From Zeaxanthinibacter sp. PT1 (GTDB taxonomy: Bacteria; Bacteroidota; Bacteroidia; Flavobacteriales; Flavobacteriaceae): a DNA stretch of 64,000 nt. The notes under the pieces were generated by a model that saw only the letters and a list, made by a program, of their open reading frames with translations, did not search any database and was not told where the DNA came from. Every line of letters begins with the position of its first letter. Within the stretch, counting starts at the first letter, position 1. This document shows positions 54,259 through 61,495 of this stretch, piece after piece. The DNA lies in contig NZ_JAQPCN010000001.1 of NCBI RefSeq assembly GCF_028464225.1, positions 372,001-436,000 on the forward strand. Direction: 5' to 3'. The translations under genes and the position numbers were made by a program.

Positions 54259-54534
54259 TTATCCCTGGACGGAATCTTTAGTTGGATGCTCCTCTCCTTT
54301 AGGATGCTCGTCCCCCTCCTTAGAAGGGTGCTCCTCCCCTTTCGGGTGTTCGTCTTTAGCAGGGTGCTCTTCGCCAGTGGGATGTTCTTCCTCAGTAACA
54401 GCAGCTTCTTCAGTAGTCTGCTCCTCCCCATCTTGCTTCTTTTGATCCCTGCAGGAACTTAAAGAACCAACAGTGATGAATCCCAGTAGAAGTAAGAATG
54501 TGGTAATGGACTTAAGGTTTTTTAGTCGGTTCAT
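54259..54534 (-). CDS. Small lipoprotein with EHP repeats
   Basis: A 91-residue lipoprotein with lipobox LSSC (lipid cysteine 28). The mature part is low-complexity and contains six copies of (E/D)EHP(T/A/K/S) in the last 45 residues: EEHPTGEEHPAKDEHPKGEE, then HPSKEGDEHPKGEEHPTKD. Regularly spaced histidines next to acidic residues suggest metal binding, but this is inference. It ends just past the transglutaminase lipoprotein gene on the opposite strand. It belongs to no family I recognise. Confidence 0.75.
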   Translation of the reverse strand: MNRLKNLKSITTFLLLLGFITVGSLSSCRDQKKQDGEEQTTEEAAVTEEEHPTGEEHPAKDEHPKGEEHPSKEGDEHPKGEEHPTKDSVQG

Positions 54535-54789
54535 TTTGTATATGTTTAGTTGGTTAGTAATGAATCAGTCCGAGTTAATAGTCGTTGCATCTAATAAATA
54601 TAATGAATTTTGAACCAAATGCATTGGCTCACTTAAGGACAGAATAACTTTTATAATCAATTTTAAGATAGTGAAGTTTCGCGCTGTAGTCAGCGATGGG
54701 AATCCGGAAAAGCAGCTTAAATATCCAGAAATTAATCAATCTAATCGATCAACTATACTTAGAGCGTTCCTATTGTCTGTCCAAAATCC

Positions 54790-54928
54790 GGGGTATCCAC
54801 CCCGCCCCGATTTCAAGATACTACCACCCACTGCAGGAAAAAAGCAGCTAAAAAAATGCACTTCAGTGCAAGTTTATTGCAGCGGGGAAATCGAACTTAA
54901 AAGCGGGGCGGGATCAAACATCCCCCGC
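54790..54928 (+). repeat. Two-hairpin repeat, inverted pair F
   Basis: The same arrangement as at 52599: GGGGTATCCACCCCGCCCCG, ACTGCAGGAA, a spacer with AGCAGCTAAAAA, then CAGTGCAAGTTTATTGCAG and an inverted GGGGCGGGATCAAAC end. Central parts of pairs E and F differ only in a few bases. Nothing else is seen in 54535-55087. Confidence 0.75.
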
Positions 54929-55087
54929 GTTAAATTTGCGATTAAATATTCGACCTATTAATGATAAAGTCGAAGCATAAACCAAAAGTCTTCTACGAAC
55001 GAAATATGCATTAAAGTGATTATCCTGCAGGGATACTCCCATGCTCCTGAGTAGGCGAGGCCATCACCACAATATTCTATCAGAAAA

Positions 55088-55351
55088 CTATAATATTCCG
55101 GTAGCCCTGAGAATCCCAATTATTCCAACCCCGATCCAGAAGATATTCAAAATAGTATAAGCCCTGTCCTTTTTGAGGACTGCGGTCCATGACAGGATGA
55201 GAGCATCCAGGGTATTTAATGACCATACAAACAAAAATGGACTTTGGTCACCCATCCAGCTCACCAGGGAAAAGCTGAAAATTCGCATCAGAACACCAAC
55301 CAGCTCAATGACACGGACATATCGCAAAACAAAATTATTAATCAAGTTCAT
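55088..55351 (-). CDS. Small membrane protein, unknown
   Basis: An 87-residue protein with two or three hydrophobic stretches (VIELVGVLMRIFSFSLVSW, FLFVWSLNTLDALILSWTAV, YTILNIFWIGVGIIGILRATG). It has no signal peptide; the first helix is likely to insert directly. I do not recognise the family. The reading frame is long for the region and codon usage is natural, so I think it is real. The DedA gene lies upstream in the same direction, 81 bases away. Confidence 0.6.
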   Translation of the reverse strand: MNLINNFVLRYVRVIELVGVLMRIFSFSLVSWMGDQSPFLFVWSLNTLDALILSWTAVLKKDRAYTILNIFWIGVGIIGILRATGIL

Positions 55352-55432
55352 CCATCATTGTTTTCATAATATAATAAATGAGTTCATATCTAATTATTAA
55401 TCTAGATTCAAAGTGGTAAATATTGCTGCGGT

Positions 55433-56053
55433 TCATCTAGTCCTCAACATTTTTAAAACTTGGAACAGGAACGGAAGCATTGTAAGGACGACTAAGCCCA
55501 GGAATATGAGTCCGTAATTTTCTTTAACCCATGGAATTTCCCCGGTGAAAAATCCTGTAAGGCAGAAAATACTGACCCAGAGGACACCCCCGACGAACGT
55601 CTGCCGACGGAAAACACCATAGTTCATTTGCACGACTCCCGCAACAAAAGGAACATAGGTCCGAACAATGGGAAAAAATCTTGATATTATAACCGCCTTT
55701 TGCCCATGGTCCTTCATAAAAATCTCCGTTTTTGAATAGGCCCTCCGGATTGTCTTGTAATCCCTTTCTAATATCCAACGCCCGAAAGAGCGCCCAAGGT
55801 GGTAATTAAACAGGTAGCCCAGGATCGCTGCAAGTGATAGTAATGGAATAACGATATAAATATTCAGAGGTGAAACTGTGGCTACAACCCCGATTGAAAA
55901 CAAGAGACCGTCTCCTGGCAGGAAGGGGCATAGAATGATTCCCGATTCTGAAAAAATAATAGCGAAAAGGATTAAATAGGTCAAAACGAGGTTTGCGGTA
56001 ACCTGTTCAATCAGGTATTCATCTGTATTACCGATCAAATCGATCAAATCCAT
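55433..56053 (-). CDS. DedA-family membrane protein
   Basis: A 206-residue inner-membrane protein. CPFLPGDGLLFSIG (near residue 42) and SRFFPIVRTYVPFVAGVVQM (near 124) are the DedA hallmark motifs; two re-entrant helices and about four membrane segments are visible. Members are linked to membrane homeostasis and undecaprenyl- or phospholipid flipping, the exact substrate being family-dependent. Size is normal. Confidence 0.93.
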   Translation of the reverse strand: MDLIDLIGNTDEYLIEQVTANLVLTYLILFAIIFSESGIILCPFLPGDGLLFSIGVVATVSPLNIYIVIPLLSLAAILGYLFNYHLGRSFGRWILERDYKTIRRAYSKTEIFMKDHGQKAVIISRFFPIVRTYVPFVAGVVQMNYGVFRRQTFVGGVLWVSIFCLTGFFTGEIPWVKENYGLIFLGLVVLTMLPFLFQVLKMLRTR

Positions 56054-56179
56054 AACTCACGTATTTTTGGTAAAATATTATTCTTAATATTTACTCATCT
56101 AATATAACAGGCAAGAGGAATAAAATACTCAACCTTTATATCATTCAATTCTGAAATTCACTGTCACTATTTTTTGTTG

Positions 56180-56241
56180 CCTGCAAGTTTTATGCAGTGA
56201 ATCACTTTAACTTGATACCGGGGTGGGGTTAAGCACCCCCC
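56180..56241 (-). repeat. Two-hairpin intergenic repeat, copy G (inverted)
   Basis: On the minus strand GGGGGGTGCTTAACCCCACC leads into a CCGGTATCAAGTTAAAGTG tract and a CACTGCATAAAACTTGCAGG hairpin, the same order as copies A-D. The 56242-56434 and 56633-56828 stretches around the next small frame show nothing else. Confidence 0.75.
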
Positions 56242-56434
56242 TTTCCTATCTACTTGAATTTTAAAAAACAATTATTGAACATCTCGAGCGCATTACCAAT
56301 ACAGCCCGGTGGATTAGGTGAACCTTGGTCAAATCTTAACTGTATCTTTTCCCCGGATTCATAGGGTGCGTTATGGCTAATAAATATTACCGTGGAACTT
56401 TGATGCCAAATCATTCACTACTCTGGTCTTAGGT

Positions 56435-56632
56435 TCAGATCACCGAATAAATAAGCAGCAGGTTTAATCCAATAAAAAGAGTTGCCGGCACATGGTAATC
56501 AAGGTCATACTGGCGTACTATTTTTTTTAAAACAGCTTTTTTTATGAATACCGGGAATCCTGTCTTAGGTTTCCTGCCCATAGGATATGAGCTCGATGGA
56601 AGCGCTTTTAAAGAAAATTGTCTGGTCATCAT
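56435..56632 (-). CDS. Possible small membrane peptide, unknown
   Basis: A 65-residue frame in an otherwise empty 775-base gap. The first 40 residues are basic and polar and the last 16 (ATLFIGLNLLLIYSVI) form one hydrophobic helix. Codon third positions look like coding DNA of this genome. No family is recognised and nothing around it supports it; it could be a remnant or chance. Confidence 0.3.
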   Translation of the reverse strand: MMTRQFSLKALPSSSYPMGRKPKTGFPVFIKKAVLKKIVRQYDLDYHVPATLFIGLNLLLIYSVI

Positions 56633-56828
56633 TCACTAAATAAGGTGTTATAGGAGTACATCAAGGTTACGCTTCGCAGGATGTTGACCGATCAACGAAT
56701 CCAGAAATTGTAGTGTACCAGCTGTACCATTTCTATATACGTATAGCTTGCAATTTTAGATAAATAAAATCGATATTTATTTTTCGAGTGAAATAAGGAG
56801 CTAGTATTGATATTGGCGCATTTATTCT

Positions 56829-57746
56829 TTAATTCACCGGCAAGTGAAGATCGATAAACTGGTTGATCTGCTCCTGTATATCTTCCAGGTCATCAGTGCT
56901 CCAATCATCGCCGTGGCCGCCTTGGTAAACTGTCAAATTGTGCTCAATACCAAAATCTGTCAGTACTTCATCCAACACAATCCCGTTAGACAAGGGAACC
57001 AAGGGATCTTCATCACCATAAAATAAGGCGACCGGGCTACTTGAGCTCCTGACATTATAAACAGGGCTGACCGCTTCAGCATAATTGGTGCCTTGGGGAT
57101 ACTGAGATTCATCTACGAAAACGGACAGCGCCAAATTAAAATTCGGGTCCTCTGTATAGAAAGGATCTGTAAAATCTGTAGGCCCTACTATATCCACAAC
57201 AAATTTTACCTGATCTTCAGTGTCGTAAACAAAATCATACATCAGAGACAAATGAGCACCGGCACTGGTTCCGATCATACCAAATTGCGGCAAAATCTGG
57301 TATTCGCTCTTCGCCTCTATAATTTGATTTATTACGCGTCCAATATCCTGAAATTGATTCGGAAATGCCGGAACAAAGGAAGGTCCTATCTCTGCCAAAA
57401 CATAGTTCATATTGACAATAGCATGATCCGGATGATGTTCCTTGATAAGCTCGATGAATGGTGTCATACTTTCCTTATCTCCTTCAATCCACCCTCCTCC
57501 GTGCACCAGAATGATCACCTTGGTCTTTTCAGCGTTTCGATTAAAAGGCAGGTAGATATCGTATTTCTGCAGGGGATGTGACCCGTAGCTGATATTCATT
57601 AAAGTTGCTTTCTCTAAAGGAGGTCGCTCCGGTGAATCGGATCTATCCTTCTCTATTCCCCCAATTTCCTCAAAAGAGGAATTACATGAGAAGAAAACTA
57701 GACTAAGAATTGTGGTGCAGAATACCGCCAGCTTCCGGTAAGACAT
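56829..57746 (-). CDS. Alpha/beta hydrolase lipoprotein (esterase-like)
   Basis: A 305-residue lipoprotein; the start at 57746 gives a signal with lipid cysteine 21 (LVFFSC). The fold shows VHGGGWIEGD (oxyanion hole HGGGW), MIGTSAGAHLSLM (nucleophilic serine near 160), FYGDEDPLVP (aspartate) and YQGGHGDDW (histidine). This matches the hormone-sensitive-lipase/BD-FAE carboxylesterase type. Substrate unknown. An earlier start (57800) would put an AT-rich, non-signal stretch in front. Confidence 0.87.
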   Translation of the reverse strand: MSYRKLAVFCTTILSLVFFSCNSSFEEIGGIEKDRSDSPERPPLEKATLMNISYGSHPLQKYDIYLPFNRNAEKTKVIILVHGGGWIEGDKESMTPFIELIKEHHPDHAIVNMNYVLAEIGPSFVPAFPNQFQDIGRVINQIIEAKSEYQILPQFGMIGTSAGAHLSLMYDFVYDTEDQVKFVVDIVGPTDFTDPFYTEDPNFNLALSVFVDESQYPQGTNYAEAVSPVYNVRSSSSPVALFYGDEDPLVPLSNGIVLDEVLTDFGIEHNLTVYQGGHGDDWSTDDLEDIQEQINQFIDLHLPVN

Positions 57747-58039
57747 AGCATATAGATTTACAGAGAGGTTATTATTAATATAATAATTAAAGATATTCAA
57801 TCTTTCAACAGTCTCTAAGACAAGTCGATTAAACTGGAGAATTTAACCATTAACAGTAAATAATCGACACAAAGTTCTTGAAATACGCTACATCGAAATC
57901 AATCCATTTACGGCTATCATAAACTACTGTTTCGCTATTATATCCATCCGATTTTTGACCAATAGCACCTTTTTGAATAACTGAATTACAGTATTTTTAT
58001 ACAACAGAGCTTTCCCCTACCTAAAAAGGTCCGATTTAT

Positions 58040-59137
58040 ATGCCTTCCAAAAGAAAAAATTTTGATGAATTATGGGAGACCATACTGGAAAATCCTGAAA
58101 AAGCCATTTCGGAATTTAACCTGGTCTATGTCTACCAGGATCAATTACCCATTGTTAGAAAGCGACTTTCCAAAGATTTTAAGTACCTCATAAATGGACG
58201 ACCTTTAAAACTGAAAGACCATCTTGAACGGATAGAAAAACTTGTAATTCCTCCAGCATGGCAAGAGGTAAGAATATCAGATCTAGCCAATGGTCACTTG
58301 CAAGCCGTAGGCAAAGACAACAAGAAAAGAAAACAATATAAATACCATGAACTCTGGTCAAAGATCAGGAACCAGACCAAGTTTTACAAAATGGCTTCTT
58401 TTGGTGCTTCATTACCAAAAATACGTAAACATGTAGATGAGGATCTGGACCAGGAAAACTGGACAAAAACCAAGGTTCTGGCCTTGGTGATCCGGCTTAT
58501 GGAAGAGACTCATATAAGGATAGGAAGTGAACAATATGCACGTAAAAATAAAACATACGGATTATCTACGCTTAGAGACCGCCATGTGAAAACCTATAAA
58601 AATGGTTTAAAATTCGAGTTTACCGGTAAGCGAGGTAAAAAGCATAAGATTACCCTGAGGAATAAGAAATTAATCCGGCTTGTTAATCAATGCGAGGAAA
58701 TACCGGGATGGGAACTATTCCAGTATTTTGATGTAGACGGAAATAAACACGCTATAGAAAGCGAGCAGGTAAATGATTATATTCAAGATATCAGCGGGGA
58801 ATCCTATACAGCAAAAGATTTCAGGACCTGGGCGGCTACCATCGTTTTCTTTGAAAGCTTAAAATCATGCGACTATCCGGAGAAAGAGGATGCTAAGCAG
58901 AGGAAGATTCTAAAAGCCTATGACGATGCAGCCAGGGAACTTGGTAATACAAGGAATGTCTGCAGGAAATATTATATTCACCCTGCCATTCCATCCAGTT
59001 ATAATACAGGTGAACTGTTACCCTATTTTAAATTAGCTGACCAGGATACCCAGTCTCAGGATTATTTCACTTCTTCAGAAAAAGCGGTTTTGAAGTTAGT
59101 TAGAAATTACCGGCCTGATTTTACGACGAAGTCCTGA
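58040..59137 (+). CDS. DNA topoisomerase IB (poxvirus-like)
   Basis: A 365-residue type IB topoisomerase that relaxes supercoiled DNA through a 3'-phosphotyrosine bond. The N-terminal domain shows FKYLINGRPLKLKDHLERIEK and IPPAWQEVRIS. The core has RIGSEQYARKNKTYGLSTLR with the catalytic arginine and lysine, GKRGKKHKI, FRTWAATIVF and the active tyrosine in NVCRKYYIHPAI (near residue 310). Length is typical for bacterial and poxviral forms. It is a single gene; the 293 bases before it hold nothing I recognise. Confidence 0.93.
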   Translation: MPSKRKNFDELWETILENPEKAISEFNLVYVYQDQLPIVRKRLSKDFKYLINGRPLKLKDHLERIEKLVIPPAWQEVRISDLANGHLQAVGKDNKKRKQYKYHELWSKIRNQTKFYKMASFGASLPKIRKHVDEDLDQENWTKTKVLALVIRLMEETHIRIGSEQYARKNKTYGLSTLRDRHVKTYKNGLKFEFTGKRGKKHKITLRNKKLIRLVNQCEEIPGWELFQYFDVDGNKHAIESEQVNDYIQDISGESYTAKDFRTWAATIVFFESLKSCDYPEKEDAKQRKILKAYDDAARELGNTRNVCRKYYIHPAIPSSYNTGELLPYFKLADQDTQSQDYFTSSEKAVLKLVRNYRPDFTTKS

Positions 59138-59269
59138 TTATTTTATTCTACTTCTCACTTCTCTTCGAGACACAAGCATGAAGACCCAATCATTTTACTG
59201 AATTTCTGGTAATTTAATATGATGATGCGTTCATTCTGGCTCTGCTAAAATCATCATAGATCTTAACAC

Positions 59270-59297
59270 AAAAAAACCCCTTAGTCTCCTAAGGGGT
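59270..59297 (-). terminator. Terminator of the first CHRD-like gene
   Basis: On the minus strand ACCCCTTAGGAGACTAAGGGGT forms the stem, followed by seven T. Confidence 0.9.
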
Positions 59298-59318
59298 CAG
59301 TTTTTCAGGGATAATGGT

Positions 59319-59768
59319 CTATTCTACGTTAGACCCAATGTTGCCCTGTACCAGAATTGTTTCCATCTTAGTGTCACTTAAATGAACTTTTACATGACCG
59401 TTAAAGCGCAACAGGTCCTCGTAAGTCAGTCTAATGCCAGTTGCTAATTTAGATACCTCTGTTGTACTGGACTGGCAGGAACAGTCTATGGACTTCAGGG
59501 TTACCGCTACCTCACCTCCCTTGGCTTCATCATTATAATAAATAAAGGCCGGGTGCACATCTGTGGATGAGTTGTTCAGAGCAACCAACACACTGGTGGT
59601 CCCGTCTTTCTTCTCTGTAAAGGTTACGGTACCGGAAACCTTACTGCTACCTACTGGACGTAAAGTATATTCTTTGGATCGAAATACCTCTACAGGTTCA
59701 TCATCTTTTTGACAAGAACTAAATACAGCAAATACAATAAGTGCTAATACAAGAGTATAGTGTTTCAT
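59319..59768 (-). CDS. Single-domain CHRD-like lipoprotein 1
   Basis: A 149-residue lipoprotein (lipid cysteine 19, VFSSC). Its only domain matches one repeat of the 641-residue protein at 41839: VSGTVTFTEKKDG, HPAFIYYNDEAKGGEVAVTL, YEDLLRFNGHVKVHLSD and VQGNIGSNV. The HxH of the longer protein is replaced by FIYYN, and a C-x-C (IDCSCQSS) appears where the longer protein has GGSGES. A related gene lies at 60801. Function unknown. Confidence 0.75.
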   Translation of the reverse strand: MKHYTLVLALIVFAVFSSCQKDDEPVEVFRSKEYTLRPVGSSKVSGTVTFTEKKDGTTSVLVALNNSSTDVHPAFIYYNDEAKGGEVAVTLKSIDCSCQSSTTEVSKLATGIRLTYEDLLRFNGHVKVHLSDTKMETILVQGNIGSNVE

Positions 59769-60273
59769 ATTTTAAATGCGAAATTGAATTTTTAATTCGC
59801 GCAGTAAATGTCCATGAAAAAACGATGCGATCTTATTCATAATATGTTAAATATTATAGCGAGACGCTGATTAACACACCTATGAATCCATATAGTAATA
59901 TTTTGGCTGATCATCGGTAAATCATGGTTGTTTTCCATGAGTAATTGCTTAGTTTAAACTTACCCTTATTTATAAATCATTCCCCAATTGTTAAAACTGG
60001 CTATAAAGAGGTGGATTAATCTTCCCTTAACCATTAAAATCTTGATTTCTCCTTGCAGCTCTTACTACAAGACCATTATTTTGGATTAACCGCCTAGTAA
60101 TGGGTCAACTATTGTATAAATTTTCAAAATTTAATCGTATTTTACAGCTACCGTTTCCGATAATTCCATATCTGTTGCTAACCGGATTAAAATTCAGATT
60201 GAGATTTTGGTATTTTTATGACTAATGGTTTATTCGGACAAAACCAAACGAACTACTAAATAATTAAGGCTAA
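59769..60273. other. Intergenic region, nothing recognised
   Basis: About 505 AT-rich bases between the divergent CHRD-like lipoprotein and response regulator genes. I see no open frame, RNA gene or clear repeat; promoters of both neighbours probably lie here. Confidence 0.5.
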
Positions 60274-60720
60274 ATGGTAAGGCAACCTCTATTTATTGGC
60301 CTGACCGATGATGATCCGGACGACCGAGAAATTTTCGAGGACGCCCTGGCCCAGATACGACCTCAATCAGAGCTAATCACTTTTCAGCATGGTGGGGAAT
60401 TGCTGGATTATTTAAAAGACCCACCGGAAATATTACCCGATATTATGTTCCTGGATCTTAATATGCCGGCCATCAGCGGAAAACAATGTCTGAAGGAGAT
60501 CAGGTCCAGAGAAGAATTCGATAAAATGATTATTGCGATCTACAGTACTTCTACGGCCCAGGATCATATTTCTGAGACATTTGAGATGGGTGCAAACCTT
60601 TACATCAACAAACCCAACAGTTTTCACCACCTCATCAAAATCCTTGAAAGGATCCTTGTCACTGATTGGCAGCAGCATGCGGAAGAGGTAAACCGGCAAA
60701 ATTTTGTATTCAAAGTATAG
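60274..60720 (+). CDS. Response regulator receiver protein
   Basis: A 148-residue single-domain receiver without an output domain, resembling Rcp1-type regulators. The acidic pocket TDDDPDD (residues 11-17), the phosphorylated aspartate in FLDLNMP (near 59), threonine/serine in YSTST (near 90) and lysine in INKP (near 112) are all present. Such proteins usually answer to a phytochrome or histidine kinase, which is not encoded nearby. It is flanked by two related lipoprotein genes on the other strand. Confidence 0.92.
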   Translation: MVRQPLFIGLTDDDPDDREIFEDALAQIRPQSELITFQHGGELLDYLKDPPEILPDIMFLDLNMPAISGKQCLKEIRSREEFDKMIIAIYSTSTAQDHISETFEMGANLYINKPNSFHHLIKILERILVTDWQQHAEEVNRQNFVFKV

Positions 60721-60752
60721 AGTTTTCTATAGCAGGGATCACTTTAAGGCAT

Positions 60753-60782
60753 AAAAAAACCCCGCAAGCTCTGCGAGGTTTC
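60753..60782 (-). terminator. Terminator of the second CHRD-like gene
   Basis: On the minus strand AACCTCGCAG and TTGCGGGGTT pair around AGC, followed by a run of T; it may also stop the response regulator transcript from the other side. Confidence 0.85.
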
Positions 60783-60800
60783 TTATTTTTTTAGATGGAC

Positions 60801-61262
60801 TTAGTTAACGTTTGACCCAATATTTCCCTGGGCAATAATGTTTTCCATGTCAGTTGCACTCTGGTGCACTTTTAGATGCCCGTTGAAATTAACGAGTTCC
60901 TGATAGGTAATCCGTACTCCGTTGTCTAATTTAGATACTTCTGTAGTAGCAGACTGGCAATCACAATCGATAGTGTTCAGCGTGATAGCAACCTCTCCTC
61001 CTTTAGCTTCATCGTTGTAATAGATGAATACTGGATGTGGAGTCCTGTCAGCCAGTTTGCTGATTTCAACAAATGCACTCGCTGTACCATCGGATTTTTC
61101 CGTAAAAGTAACACTACCGGTTACTCCATCCGGGCCTATGGCTCTTAAAGTATATTCTTCTGATTGTGCTGGATCTTTATCCGCTGCAGAGTCATCTTTG
61201 CTGCACCCGGCAAAAACCAAAAGTAACAGCATCAGTAAATAAGGGGCTTTGGTAATTTTCAT
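60801..61262 (-). CDS. Single-domain CHRD-like lipoprotein 2
   Basis: A 153-residue lipoprotein (ATG at 61262; lipid cysteine 20, VFAGC). It is a close relative of the lipoprotein at 59319: GSVTFTEKSDGTAS, HPVFIYYNDEAKGGEVAITL, the C-x-C segment IDCDCQSAT, ITYQELVNFNGHLKVHQS and AQGNIGSNV. Both also match single repeats of the 641-residue protein at 41839. Function unknown. The 227 bases between 61269 and 61495 hold nothing recognisable. Confidence 0.75.
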   Translation of the reverse strand: MKITKAPYLLMLLLLVFAGCSKDDSAADKDPAQSEEYTLRAIGPDGVTGSVTFTEKSDGTASAFVEISKLADRTPHPVFIYYNDEAKGGEVAITLNTIDCDCQSATTEVSKLDNGVRITYQELVNFNGHLKVHQSATDMENIIAQGNIGSNVN

Positions 61263-61495
61263 AATCAAGTTTATTTATTAGCAATTCTCGTTTCAAAAAT
61301 ACGTCAAAAACGATAGTAACCTACAGATCAGGCGTGTATTCACGTATATAATCGATGAACCGCTTCAAAATTACCTCTATACATAATTAACAATGTTCGT
61401 TATCGCTAAAAAGAATGCTCTGCAAGCCGAATTTAATATGCACTTCACCGCCAAAAACCCATAGATAACTACTAATCAGCACACTACAATAGAGC

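Noticed and set aside
54671-54961. Open frame of 96 codons on the plus strand
   Set aside because: It is a reading of the inverted two-hairpin pair F; no start context or coding signature.
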